Positions 16,648 to 26,417 of a stretch of 64,000 bases of DNA are shown here, piece after piece. Origin of the DNA: Peptococcaceae bacterium CEB3. Its GTDB lineage: Bacteria; Bacillota; Desulfitobacteriia; Desulfitobacteriales; Desulfitobacteriaceae. The notes under the pieces were generated by a model. The model was not told the origin of the DNA, made no database searches, and was given only the letters and a program-made list of their open reading frames with translations. The stretch covers positions 220,454 through 284,453 of the forward strand of contig LDXJ01000060.1 in the NCBI GenBank assembly GCA_001029295.1. The letters are read 5' to 3'. A program made the position numbers and the translations under genes. Every line of letters begins with the position of its first letter. Position 1 is the first letter of the stretch.

Positions 16648-17706
16648 CTAATCCTCTGTTTGTTTTCCGTAGTATTCAGCGACGGCCTTGAAGGCCTCTT
16701 TCGGTTCCCATGTCATATCGGGATAAGTTGTTCCATGTCTGCCACCCTCAAAGTATTTCACTAGACTTGAACTCGCTCTGTCCAAGTCGTATTTTGGCGT
16801 ATCACTATATGGGTAGTGCGAGAATATGAAGGTGTCTATAAACGCACCGCTAAAGCCAGCTCTGTCGAGCAGCTTGAGATTGTCTGTTAAACGCTCGGCT
16901 TGCAATGCTTCATCACGTTCCTGGACGACTTTGAGCTTCGATCTGACAAAGCGTCCAACGACGGGTAGTTGGTGTAGAAGTATTGAAAAGAAGGGAATAT
17001 CCCCCATCGTTGACGCCATGCCAACAATCGGTGCATTGGTCGTGTTAAAACCAAACCCCGTATTAATCACTGGCTTGCCATGGGTAAACAAGGGCTTCAC
17101 CATGTCAATGTAACGGTCTTTTATCTTTTCGGCCCAATAGTGGTCAACGCCAATCAGGTCAAAGTTGCTCCAGTCAACCTCCTCGAACGATAGCGAACGA
17201 TACATGACTGGCCCATCAAACACGCTCCGGACTGCTTCATTTACTTTAGCCAAAAAGTCGTTCAGTGGACGATTGTGTTGGCCTGACTTTACAAAGCCTT
17301 GCTTAAAAACAGTATTTATCCGCTCCATGAATGTCTTGCCTGGTACGATACCTTGCATAAACAACGTAAACTCTGAACCGACACTGAGTACTACCTTACC
17401 TGGGTAGCGTTCGTGGAGTGGCTGAGCTGCCTTGGCTGCTTCGGTAATATAGGCAAGTGTAGGTTCAGGCGGTTTATTAGTCCAATCGGATGGATTTAAC
17501 CAGGCTTCTAAGCCCAAGCTTAGGGCAGCTTCAGCCGTCACCACCACACGATTAATGTCTTTGCCACTAATACCGACGGCGTTGCAGTGTAAGTCGTTCT
17601 TAATAATCTCTAGTTCTCGTTCTGTGGTTTGCGGATGATAGTCTGGTCGCCAGTTGACACCCATAACGGTACCAACGTCGTAGTTTACGCCTCTGTGTTC
17701 TATCAT
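16648..17706 (-). CDS. TIM-barrel, glycoside-hydrolase-like protein of the type annotated as abortive infection protein
   Basis: The 352-residue protein begins MIEHRGVNYDVGTVMGVNWRPDYHPQ, continues with EIIKNDLHCNAVGISGKDINRVV and VLSVGSEFTLFMQGIVPG, and has GVDHYWAEKIKDRY and FIDTFIFSHYPYSD. This layout of beta strands, conserved Glu/Asp residues and aromatic groups is that of a glycoside-hydrolase-like barrel. Similar actinobacterial proteins are often labelled abortive infection protein, but no mechanism is established. It lies in the island with opposite orientation to the XRE genes. Whether it is a defence gene or a sugar-active enzyme is open. Confidence 0.5.
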   Translation of the reverse strand: MIEHRGVNYDVGTVMGVNWRPDYHPQTTERELEIIKNDLHCNAVGISGKDINRVVVTAEAALSLGLEAWLNPSDWTNKPPEPTLAYITEAAKAAQPLHERYPGKVVLSVGSEFTLFMQGIVPGKTFMERINTVFKQGFVKSGQHNRPLNDFLAKVNEAVRSVFDGPVMYRSLSFEEVDWSNFDLIGVDHYWAEKIKDRYIDMVKPLFTHGKPVINTGFGFNTTNAPIVGMASTMGDIPFFSILLHQLPVVGRFVRSKLKVVQERDEALQAERLTDNLKLLDRAGFSGAFIDTFIFSHYPYSDTPKYDLDRASSSLVKYFEGGRHGTTYPDMTWEPKEAFKAVAEYYGKQTED

Positions 17707-17806
17707 GATTACTCCTTTGTCTCTTGGGCCTTGTCAGTGTTCTTAACAGCGGCTTCAAATTTCACGAGGAGTGTATGAAGTTCATCGAGATCGTGTGGGG
17801 TAAACT
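17707..17806 (-). pseudogene. 3' tail of a truncated gene
   Basis: On the minus strand an open stretch reads QFTPHDLDELHTLLVKFEAAVKNTDKAQETKE and stops at TAA just before the ATG of the barrel protein. An in-frame TGA lies three codons upstream and there is no start, so only about 33 residues of a helical C-terminus survive, joined directly to the end of the TetR gene. It may have been the regulator partner of the barrel gene. Confidence 0.45.
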
Positions 17807-17813
17807 GACCCTT

Positions 17814-18446
17814 TCATCCCACTTTCTTTTTTGTTCGAGGGAATCGGGAGGGTTTGAGCATGCCCTGGATGATCCTGGCATCGGGAAAATGCGCCTGGAA
17901 GCGCTCCGGATCGATGAGCGCCAGCCTGGTTAACCCATCCAGAGCCGCCATAACCGCCGTCACCAGTTGGTCGGGATCGGCGGCGCGGACCGAGCCTTCG
18001 GCCTGGCCCTCAACGATCAGACGCCGCAGCAGGTCGTGAAAGCGCTGGGCGTACCTAAGCGCTTGTTCACGCAGGTCCGGAGGTGTCGCTGCATCGCTCA
18101 GTACCTGATAATGCACCTGCGCGAATTCTGGGTGGTCACGGCGGGTCTCGACCAGCTGCGCAATAAGCTTGTCCAGACGCTCCCCTGGCGTCCAAGGAAG
18201 CGCGAAACGCTGGGAGAAGGCGTCCTCGGAATGGAGGGTCTGCTCCACCAGTGCTTGCAGGATGGCCTCCTTGCTGTCAAAGTAGCGATAGGTCAGCCCA
18301 TAACTGATCTGAGCGGCCTCAGCGACATCCGCCATTGTCATCGCCCGGCCTTTCTGTGCGAAGACCTTCCAAGCGGCTTCCAGGATGTTGGCGCGCTGAG
18401 TATCACGAATCTGCTGATTGGCTTCTTCCGTGCGTGGCATATCCAT
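17814..18446 (-). CDS. TetR/AcrR-family transcriptional regulator
   Basis: The 210-residue protein has an N-terminal helix-turn-helix (ILEAAWKVFAQKGRAMTMADVAEAAQISYGLTYRYFDSKEAILQAL) and a helical ligand-binding domain. The ATG at 18446 abuts the AAAGGA site; the ATG two codons later (18440) has better spacing and may be the true start. It is GC-rich relative to its island neighbours, which suggests a separate origin. Its target is not evident. Confidence 0.85.
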   Translation of the reverse strand: MDMPRTEEANQQIRDTQRANILEAAWKVFAQKGRAMTMADVAEAAQISYGLTYRYFDSKEAILQALVEQTLHSEDAFSQRFALPWTPGERLDKLIAQLVETRRDHPEFAQVHYQVLSDAATPPDLREQALRYAQRFHDLLRRLIVEGQAEGSVRAADPDQLVTAVMAALDGLTRLALIDPERFQAHFPDARIIQGMLKPSRFPRTKKKVG

Positions 18447-18523
18447 TCCTTTCTTTATGATTGACGAAATCGGTCATTGCTAAGCATAGTAAGTATAGTG
18501 TGCGAAGACGGTCGTGTCAAGGG

Positions 18524-18718
18524 GTGTGGATAGAGAAAGACAGTACAGGCTACTATGTGGCAACTTGCCCTATCTTGGACGGATGTTATACCCAGGGGAA
18601 AACTGTCGACGAGGCCCTGGAAAATATCAAGGAAGCGATAGCGCTGTGTCTGGAGGATCTGAAAGAAGACGAAATTCCAGACACAAACAGCATTTTTATT
18701 GGTCAGGTGGTGGTCTGA
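18524..18718 (+). CDS. HicB-family antitoxin-like protein, N-terminally reduced
   Basis: About 64 residues match the HicB fold: WIEKDSTGYYVATCPILDGCYTQGKTVDEALENIKEAIALCLEDL. HicB proteins normally begin a few residues before IEKD and are paired with HicA toxin, but no hicA is visible on either side. The GTG at 18524 gives the most family-like start; upstream in-frame starts (from 18461) add unrelated residues. It is likely an orphan or degraded antitoxin. A short open stretch after it (to 18763) reads LTNDNLLTQEEFDSLL and is not a recognisable gene. Confidence 0.6.
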   Translation: MWIEKDSTGYYVATCPILDGCYTQGKTVDEALENIKEAIALCLEDLKEDEIPDTNSIFIGQVVV

Positions 18719-18897
18719 CGAATGACAACCTTTTAACTCAAGAGGAGTTTGACAGCCTTTTGTAAAACTCTAGATTGTAGAGAAAAGGCCCGGGGGGAAC
18801 GTATTTTATCCTATAGTGGTAAAGTACGCTTTTTTGTATTGATCAAAGATAATTAAAGTTTCTTTCCGCTTGCTCTAAATTTCTAACTAGGCCGGTA

Positions 18898-18997
18898 TTG
18901 ACAGTAGGACCGGGTGGTCGTATAATCAAGCCATCAAATGACCACCTGGTCTCATGTAAAGGGGAATTTTTTTTACCGACAAAGCGACCACCTAGTC
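18898..18997 (+). promoter_or_regulatory. promoter with three palindromic operators for the downstream TetR regulator
   Basis: TTGACA (18898-18903), a 17-bp spacer and TATAAT (18921-18926) form a consensus promoter. Three copies of a 12-bp palindrome, GACCGGGTGGTC (18908-18919, inside the spacer), GACCACCTGGTC (18940-18951) and GACCACCTAGTC (18986-18997), are probable TetR binding sites. Occupation would block RNA polymerase directly, so the TetR gene at 19014 should be autorepressed together with the resistance-like gene after it. Confidence 0.8.
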
Positions 18998-19013
18998 ACA
19001 ATAATGAGAGGTT

Positions 19014-19616
19014 ATGGCTGTGCCTAAAAACACTTTTTACAACTTAAGCGATGAAAAGAAAGGTCGAATCTTCGACGCCGCCTTGGAGGAGTTTTCAGTC
19101 CGGACATTCGATCAAGCATCCCTTAACCAGATCATCAAGAATGCGGGCATTCCCAAGGGCAGCTTCTATCAATATTTTGAAAACAAAGAAGACATCTATC
19201 TCTATATGGCAGAAATAATTTTAAAAGAAAAGTCGGATATACTCAACTGCGTAAGAGGAATAGATCCGGACGCGGACGTTTTTGAAATAATTATGCATAC
19301 GACCAGAGAATTCATTAAACAGGGAAAAGAAAAGCCGGGGTATGCCGAGGCGGGGATGCGGATGAAATTGGACAACAGTGAAATTGCAAAGAGAGTCCGC
19401 AAATCATCCGCCGAAAAGTTTGTAACAATGCTTGAGCGTGATAAAGAGCGCGGTCTCATCAAACCGGAAGTCGATTCCCAAGTTGTTATCAATATGATTT
19501 CCACATTCAGCTTAAATGAATATTACGAGAACGGATCGGACAAGGAAAGGTATCTGAAGAATTTGGGTCAGGCGATTAAGATTATCAAGGACGGAATTGC
19601 CCAGCCAAAGGATTAA
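19014..19616 (+). CDS. TetR/AcrR-family regulator of the phosphotransferase gene
   Basis: The 200-residue protein has a TetR DNA-binding domain (KGRIFDAALEEFSVRTFDQASLNQIIKNAGIPKGSFYQYFENKEDIY) and a helical sensor domain. Its promoter carries three GACCNNCTGGTC-like sites. It is followed after 128 bp by a co-directional rifampin phosphotransferase-like gene, so it probably senses a drug or phenolic ligand and controls itself and that enzyme. The ATG at 19014 follows GAGAGG. Confidence 0.88.
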   Translation: MAVPKNTFYNLSDEKKGRIFDAALEEFSVRTFDQASLNQIIKNAGIPKGSFYQYFENKEDIYLYMAEIILKEKSDILNCVRGIDPDADVFEIIMHTTREFIKQGKEKPGYAEAGMRMKLDNSEIAKRVRKSSAEKFVTMLERDKERGLIKPEVDSQVVINMISTFSLNEYYENGSDKERYLKNLGQAIKIIKDGIAQPKD

Positions 19617-19651
19617 CAGCCATAAAATACCTGGCGGATTACGACATTCGT

Positions 19652-19735
19652 AGCAAGTAGAAAGTAGAACGTAACAAGTAATAAGTAATAAGTAACAAGT
19701 AACAAGCAGCAAGCAGTATGTAGCAAGTAGAAAGG
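19652..19735 (+). repeat. short CAAGTAA-type tandem repeat between tetR and rph
   Basis: About ten degenerate 7-9-bp units of the form (A/C)AAGTA(A/G) lie end to end. They reach within 10 bp of the next start codon and include the AGAAAGGGG ribosome site. Confidence 0.75.
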
Positions 19736-19744
19736 GGTATCTGT

Positions 19745-22375
19745 ATGAATACCTATGTACTTGGCTTTCAGGATATCGATAAAACTAAGCTTCCCATCGT
19801 AGGGGGAAAAGCCGCCAATCTCGGGGAGCTGTCCGGAATAGAGGGGATTAGAGTACCGGAAGGCTTCTGCGTTACGACGGAAGCATATGAGAAGACGATG
19901 GAGCAGACGCAGGAGCTCCCCGAGCTCTTGGAGCAACTCTCACGTATAAAAGTGGCGGAGGATAAGGAAAGTATCGCTGAAATCAGCGCTAAGATCCGCC
20001 GTGCCATCGAAGAAATAGCTATCCCGGCGGAGATTGCCGAAGCGGTCACGCGTCATTTGCTGGGCCTGGGAGATAAAGCTGCCTGTGCCGTACGGTCCAG
20101 CGCCACGGCGGAGGACCTGGCGACGGCCTCCTTCGCCGGGCAGCAGGATACGTATTTGAACATCATCGGTAAGGAAGCCATATTGCGGCATATCAGCAAG
20201 TGCTGGGCATCACTGTTTACCGATCGGGCCGTGACCTATCGCATCCAAAACGGCTTTGATCACCGCAAGGTCTATCTGGCCGTCGTCATCCAGAAGATGG
20301 TCTTTCCTCAAGCCGCGGGGATCATGTTCACAGCCGACCCTATCACTTGTAACAGGAAGGTTACATCCATCGACGCGAGCTTCGGGCTTGGCGAAGCACT
20401 GGTCTCAGGCCTGGTAAACGCGGACAACTATAAGGTACGTGAAGGCAGAATCGTTGATAAGAAGATTTCGACTAAGAAGCTGGCGATCTATGCCGTAAAG
20501 GAAGGGGGAACAGAGGAAAAGAGGATTGAGGCAGAACGCCAGAACATCCAGACGCTGACGGACGAACAGATCCTGGAGCTTGAAAAGACAGGCAGACGGA
20601 TAGAAGCCTGTTTCGGCAGCCCCCGGGACATTGAATGGTGCCTGTATGAAAACACGATCTTCATCGTCCAGAGCCGTCCCATCACCACCCTTTACCCCGT
20701 TCCGGATGTGCGGGATGGGAAAAACCACGTGTACATGTCTTTCGGCCATCAACAGATGATGACCGACGCCATGAAACCATTGGGATTATCGTTTTTTCAG
20801 TTAGGATTTGAAGAGACTCCCCTCATGAAAATTGGCGGAAGGCTGTTCTTAGATCTATCGCACGATTTGGCTTCTCCCGTGGGACGAAAAATAATGCTCG
20901 CTTCCTTGGGTAAAGTGGATCCTCTCGTCCTCAACGCGGTCAAGAGCTTGCTGAAACGACAATCCTTTGTAGACTCATTGGCACGTAACGGCAAAGGATT
21001 CTCCAGCATGAGCAAAGGGTATTTGTCATCTTCGCTGCCCATTCAGTTTATAAGGACATACCGAAGCAATGACGGAAGCCTTGTTCAAAACCTGATGTCT
21101 CAGAATGAGGCGTCTGTTGGGGGGCTGCAGCAAAGGATGGCAAATGTGTCCGGCGACGAACTGTTTGCCTCTATAATCGAGGCTCATAAGCAATTACAAG
21201 AAGCCATGAAACAAAGCATGGCAACGGTTTATGTCGGCGTATACGCGGTGAGCTGGCTCAATAAGAAAATGGAAAAGTGGTTGGGGGAAAAGAGTGCAGC
21301 GGATGCGCTTTCCAAATCAGCAGCCAACAACGTTACCTCGGAGATGGGGCTGGCGCTGTTGGACGTGGCGGACGTCGTCAGGCAATATCCGGCGGTGCTG
21401 GAGTATTTCGAGCACGCCAATGACGACACTTTCTCTGCGGACCTAGCCAGGCTGGAGGGCGGCAGTGCTGTCAGCCAATCCATGCGGGCGTATCTAAAAA
21501 AATACGGAATGCGTTGTTCCGGTGAGATAGATATCACCAGACCCCGTTTCAATGAACAGCCAACAGCCCTCGTCGCCATGATTCTCAGTAACATCCAAAA
21601 CTTTGAACCGGGTGCTCATAAGGCTATTTTTGAGCAAGGGCTGCTGGAAGCAAAACAGAAAGAGCAGGATCTCCTAAACCGTGTGGAACAACTGCCCGGC
21701 GGAAAACGAAAGGCCGAAAAGACCAGGAAAATGATCAGCCGTTTGCGCAATTTTGTCGGCTATCGGGAGTACCCGAAATATATCATGGTTTGGCATTACT
21801 GGGTCATCAAGCAGGCCTTGTTGAAGGAGGCCGTAGGGCTCGTACAAAAGGAGGTTATCCGGGAGAAGGAGGATATTTTCTACCTGTCTTTTGAAGAACT
21901 GCGGGAGGTCGTGCGAACAAATCGGTTGGATGACAGCATCATCACCAAGCGAAAGGAGGAATACGAGGTTTATAAGAAGCTGACTCCGCCGCGGGTGATG
22001 ACATCCGAGGGCGAGATTGTATCCGGCGAATACGACGCCGATAACATCCCGAAGGGTGCTCTGGCCGGTATACCGGCTTCAGCCGGCACCATTGAAGGCA
22101 GGGCACGGGTTATTCTAAGAATGGAGGACGCCGTTATCGAGGAAGGCGACATTTTAGTCACGCCGTTTACCGACCCAAGTTGGACACCGGTGTTTGTATC
22201 TATAAAGGGTTTGGTTACGGAAGTAGGCGGAATGATGACCCACGGCTCCGTGGTCGCCAGAGAATACGGCCTGCCCGCGGTCGTGGGCGTGGAAAACGCG
22301 GCCAAGCAGATTAAAGACGGACAGCGGATCAGGGTAAACGGTACGGAAGGGTATGTAGAAATACTGGGTATGTAG
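19745..22375 (+). CDS. rph: rifampin phosphotransferase-like PEP-synthase family enzyme
   Basis: The 876-residue length and order match rifampin phosphotransferase: an N-terminal ATP-grasp domain (GGKAANLGELSGIEGIRVPEGFCV, AVRSSATAEDLATASFAGQQDTYL, QSRPITTLYP), a middle substrate-binding domain, and a C-terminal swivelling His domain (GGMMTHGSVVAREYGLPAVVGV) whose His carries the phosphate. RPH uses ATP to phosphorylate rifamycins, giving AMP and phosphate. PEP synthase is the main alternative; the Met-Met-Thr-His form of the His motif and the lack of the PpsA C-terminal PEP barrel favour RPH. The adjacent tetR supports a drug-response module. Confidence 0.75.
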   Translation: MNTYVLGFQDIDKTKLPIVGGKAANLGELSGIEGIRVPEGFCVTTEAYEKTMEQTQELPELLEQLSRIKVAEDKESIAEISAKIRRAIEEIAIPAEIAEAVTRHLLGLGDKAACAVRSSATAEDLATASFAGQQDTYLNIIGKEAILRHISKCWASLFTDRAVTYRIQNGFDHRKVYLAVVIQKMVFPQAAGIMFTADPITCNRKVTSIDASFGLGEALVSGLVNADNYKVREGRIVDKKISTKKLAIYAVKEGGTEEKRIEAERQNIQTLTDEQILELEKTGRRIEACFGSPRDIEWCLYENTIFIVQSRPITTLYPVPDVRDGKNHVYMSFGHQQMMTDAMKPLGLSFFQLGFEETPLMKIGGRLFLDLSHDLASPVGRKIMLASLGKVDPLVLNAVKSLLKRQSFVDSLARNGKGFSSMSKGYLSSSLPIQFIRTYRSNDGSLVQNLMSQNEASVGGLQQRMANVSGDELFASIIEAHKQLQEAMKQSMATVYVGVYAVSWLNKKMEKWLGEKSAADALSKSAANNVTSEMGLALLDVADVVRQYPAVLEYFEHANDDTFSADLARLEGGSAVSQSMRAYLKKYGMRCSGEIDITRPRFNEQPTALVAMILSNIQNFEPGAHKAIFEQGLLEAKQKEQDLLNRVEQLPGGKRKAEKTRKMISRLRNFVGYREYPKYIMVWHYWVIKQALLKEAVGLVQKEVIREKEDIFYLSFEELREVVRTNRLDDSIITKRKEEYEVYKKLTPPRVMTSEGEIVSGEYDADNIPKGALAGIPASAGTIEGRARVILRMEDAVIEEGDILVTPFTDPSWTPVFVSIKGLVTEVGGMMTHGSVVAREYGLPAVVGVENAAKQIKDGQRIRVNGTEGYVEILGM

Positions 22376-23420
<1,045 letters not shown>

Positions 23421-23518
23421 AACCGACAGCACCCTGTGATCCAAAACGTCCCTTGATAAACAACAACACTTTTAATAAACAACACCTTTTGATATTAATA
23501 TCTTTAAAACACCCTTTA

Positions 23519-23598
23519 AATGCCTTCCAGTGAGTCGGCCAAGGGTTGAGGAGAGTAAAGACGTCTTTTCCTCTTGCCTTGGGGCAAGAGGATTTTTT
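23519..23598 (+). promoter_or_regulatory. second PyrR attenuator, between pyrR and pyrB
   Basis: A PyrR-loop-like hairpin CCTTCCAGTGAGTCGGCCAAGG (23523-23544) precedes a possible antiterminator (GAGGA...AAAGACGTCTTT...TCCTC). A terminator follows, with stem CCTCTTGCC (23570-23578) and GGCAAGAGG (23583-23591) and an ATTTTTT tail. The antiterminator and terminator share CCTC, so they exclude each other. Confidence 0.7.
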
Positions 23599-23767
23599 CA
23601 TGCCATTCGTGCTATCTGGAAAGTATAGCTTTAGCGCCGGCGCCGGGTTGTCGGCATTGAGCGGTGTTCGGCTTAGGCCGAAGATTTCACCCGTTCGACA
23701 GTTCCCGCGGGCGCCCGCCCGCATGAAACAGACTAAGGATTTTATTTTTGACTGGGGAGGAACCAAA

Positions 23768-23890
23768 ATGGAAGCCATGAGTGTCTGGAATGGCTTCCGA
23801 GAGTTCAGAAGCGGCTGCCGAGTGATGTTGATTGGCAGCAAGGAATTTGGCAAGGAGGAAACGGTATGCGGATGTTTAAAGATCTATTAG
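23768..23890 (+). CDS. possible 40-codon upstream ORF coupled to pyrB
   Basis: An ATG with the strong site GGGGAGGAACCAAA opens a 40-codon frame ([16 protein letters not shown]...) that ends 25 bp inside pyrB in another frame. It could be a leader peptide or an aid to pyrB translation. The peptide matches nothing I know, so it may be non-functional. The rest of the gap 23598-23767 shows no gene. Confidence 0.3.
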   Translation: MEAMSVWNGFREFRSGCRVMLIGSKEFGKEETVCGCLKIY

Positions 23891-24798
23891 GTTTGGAGGG
23901 CCTGAGTCCGGACGAGATCAGGCACATTCTGCAAACCGCCAAACCGATGAAAGATGTGTTGCTGCGTCCGGTAAAGAAGCTGCCGACGCTGAGAGGAAAG
24001 GCGGTCTACACTCTTTTCTATGAGGCGAGCACCCGGACCAAGACATCGTTTGAGATGGCGGCCAAGGTGCTGGGGGCTGACGCGGTGAACATCGGAGTCT
24101 CCCAGAGCAGTGTCAACAAAGGGGAGAGCTTGCTGGATACGGCAAAAACCTTGCAGGCGATGCAGACGGATTTGATCATCATTCGGCATTCCTCTTCCGG
24201 GGCCGCGGGATTCCTGGCCAGGCACCTGGAGGCAGGAGTGATCAACGCCGGGGACGGACAGCACGAACATCCGACCCAAGCCCTGCTGGACATTTTTACG
24301 ATGCGGGAGAAGCTGGGGGATTTGAACGGCAAGAAAGTGATTATTGTGGGGGATGTTCTTCATTCCCGCGTGGCCAGGAGCAATGTCTGGGGATTGACCA
24401 AGCTCGGCGCCGAGGTCGTCTTAGTCGGACCGCCGACGTTGCTGCCACCGGAAATGTCGGCTCTGGGCGTGAAACTGAGCTACGATCTGGACCGGGAGCT
24501 GCCCGGAGCGGATGTGGTCATGGCTTTGCGCCTGCAGTTGGAACGCCAGCAGGCGGGATTGTTTCCCAGCTTGCGGGAATACAGCCGCAGCTATGGTCTG
24601 GACAGGGCTCGCCTTAGAGCCACAGGCAAGGACACGCTCATCCTGCATCCGGGTCCGATGAACCGGGGCGTAGAGATTGCCAGTGATCTGGCCGACGGCC
24701 CTCAGGGGATGGTCGAAGAGCAGGTGACCAATGGGGTGGCGGTGCGCATGGCCGTTATTTATCTGTTGATGGGAGGAACGACCAATGTGGTGGCTTAA
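23866..24798 (+). CDS. pyrB: aspartate carbamoyltransferase catalytic chain
   Basis: PyrB condenses carbamoyl phosphate with aspartate, the committed step of pyrimidine synthesis. The 310-residue protein has the carbamoyl-phosphate loop [28 protein letters not shown] and [11 protein letters not shown]. No pyrI regulatory gene is present, as is usual in Bacillota. AAGGAGGAAACGGT precedes the ATG, and the gene overlaps pyrC by 14 bp. Confidence 0.97.
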   Translation: MRMFKDLLGLEGLSPDEIRHILQTAKPMKDVLLRPVKKLPTLRGKAVYTLFYEASTRTKTSFEMAAKVLGADAVNIGVSQSSVNKGESLLDTAKTLQAMQTDLIIIRHSSSGAAGFLARHLEAGVINAGDGQHEHPTQALLDIFTMREKLGDLNGKKVIIVGDVLHSRVARSNVWGLTKLGAEVVLVGPPTLLPPEMSALGVKLSYDLDRELPGADVVMALRLQLERQQAGLFPSLREYSRSYGLDRARLRATGKDTLILHPGPMNRGVEIASDLADGPQGMVEEQVTNGVAVRMAVIYLLMGGTTNVVA

Positions 24799-26119
24799 GA
24801 ACGTTTATGCGGTTGATCCGGCCGGGTTCTCCGGAAGGCGTGATATTTTAATTCGGGGCGGAAAAATAGAGGCGAACGCCGAGGGCTTAAGTCCGGAAGA
24901 AGTGGCGGAACGAGCAGGGCGAGAGCCGGTCGAAACTTTGAACGGAGAAGGGAAATACCTTTTCCCCGGCCTCATTGACGCCCATACCCACCTGAGAGAG
25001 CCGGGACAGGAGGCAAAAGAAGACATTGCCAGCGGGGCGGCTGCTGCCGTGAAAGGTGGTTTCACCTCTGTCGTCACCATGGCCAACACCGAGCCTCCGG
25101 TGGACAGCCGGGGCTTGGTGGAGTTTGTCCGGGCCCAAGGAGTCCGGGCCGGCCTGGCTCGGGTTTATCCCTTGGGGACGGTCACCAAAGGTATGCGGGG
25201 GCAAGAATTGGTCGAAATGCTCGATCTGAAGGAGGGCGGAGCGGTTGGCTTTTCCGATGACGGGCACAATATCCAGAACTCCGAGGTTATGCGCTTGGCC
25301 TTGGAATATGCCAAACTCACCGGTCTGCCGATTGTCAGCCACAGCGAGGATGAGAATCTGGCCCGCGGGGGGGCGATGCACCGGGGGAAAGCGGCGGCCA
25401 GGCTCGGTTTGAAAGGGATCCCTTCTTCTGCCGAGACTATCATGGTAGCCAGGGATTTGATGCTTGCCGCGGAAACGGGGGGCAAGCTCCATCTGGCTCA
25501 TATCTCCTGCCGGGAAAGTGTGCAACTCATCAGGGAGGCCAAAGAGCGCGGCCTTGATGTGAGTGCCGAAGTCAATCCCCATCATTTGCTCTTCACCGAC
25601 CGGGACGTGGACTTATTTAACACTTCTCTAAAAGTGAATCCCCCTCTGCGTTCGGAGGAGGATCAAGAAGCGCTTTTGGTGGGACTGCTGGACGGAACCC
25701 TGGACATGTTGGCCACCGACCATGCTCCCCATGTTTGGGAAGAGAAGGCCAGGCCCTTTTCGGAGGCACCTTTTGGCATCATCGGCTTGGAAACGGCATT
25801 GGCCGCTGTCTGGCAGCAGCTGGTGGTGCCGGGCAAACTGAGCCCGGAGCGGTTGGCGGAGGCTTGGAGTCTCGCCCCAGCCAGGCGGTTTGGTCTTCCC
25901 GGCGGCACTCTTCGTCCCGGAAGCCCGGCCGACTTGGTCCTCTTTGACCCGGAGTGGCGGGAAAGAATTACTCCCGACAACCTGGCCTCCAAGGCCCAAA
26001 ACACACCTTTCCTGGGGCAGGAACTCCGGGGTTTCCCCACCATGGTCTGGGTGGGCGGAGAGACTGTGCTCAGAGGGCGGCGGCTTTACCCGGCCGGGGA
26101 AGGAGTCCGGCGCGAGTAA
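24785..26119 (+). CDS. pyrC: dihydroorotase
   Basis: PyrC closes carbamoyl aspartate to dihydroorotate. The 444-residue zinc amidohydrolase has the metal-binding [24 protein letters not shown] and the DHAPH block ([14 protein letters not shown]). It belongs to the class I dihydroorotases of Gram-positive bacteria. It starts inside the end of pyrB, so the two are translationally coupled. Confidence 0.97.
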   Translation: MWWLKNVYAVDPAGFSGRRDILIRGGKIEANAEGLSPEEVAERAGREPVETLNGEGKYLFPGLIDAHTHLREPGQEAKEDIASGAAAAVKGGFTSVVTMANTEPPVDSRGLVEFVRAQGVRAGLARVYPLGTVTKGMRGQELVEMLDLKEGGAVGFSDDGHNIQNSEVMRLALEYAKLTGLPIVSHSEDENLARGGAMHRGKAAARLGLKGIPSSAETIMVARDLMLAAETGGKLHLAHISCRESVQLIREAKERGLDVSAEVNPHHLLFTDRDVDLFNTSLKVNPPLRSEEDQEALLVGLLDGTLDMLATDHAPHVWEEKARPFSEAPFGIIGLETALAAVWQQLVVPGKLSPERLAEAWSLAPARRFGLPGGTLRPGSPADLVLFDPEWRERITPDNLASKAQNTPFLGQELRGFPTMVWVGGETVLRGRRLYPAGEGVRRE

Positions 26120-26194
26120 GAAGGGCGCGCGGGCCCAAACCCTCGATGTTTTGGAGGGGCCAAGTCCAACGTCCGGTACGGATGAGACGGATGC

Positions 26195-26345
26195 AAGGCT
26201 AAGAGGATATAAGGCTAAGAGGATACGAGGGCTAAGAGGATAAAAAGGGTGAGAGGATAACAAGGGCTAAGAGGATAACAAGGGTAAGAGGATAACACGG
26301 GCTAAATACAGGGCTGAAGGGCTAAGAGAATGCCAGGGGGTAAAA
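26195..26345 (+). repeat. about 19-bp degenerate tandem repeat between pyrC and carA
   Basis: Some seven units based on GGGCTAAGAGGATAACAA follow one another. The rest of the gap (26120-26417) has no gene; a GGGAGG-like ribosome site for carA lies at its end. Confidence 0.8.
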
Positions 26346-26417
26346 AGGGTACGGGAGGCAAGGAGACGGCAGGGTAAGAAAGATGCCGGGGAAGAAGGAC
26401 GCGGGAGGATTTAAGGA

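Noticed and set aside
19745..22375. Phosphoenolpyruvate synthase (PpsA)
   Set aside because: The His motif GGMMTHGSVVAREYG, the 876-residue length and the lack of a C-terminal PEP barrel fit rifampin phosphotransferase; an adjacent TetR gene agrees.
23546..23890. A 114-codon frame spanning the pyrB leader
   Set aside because: Its first half crosses the attenuator terminator and has no ribosome site; only the inner ATG at 23768 has a credible site and is listed as a low-confidence ORF.
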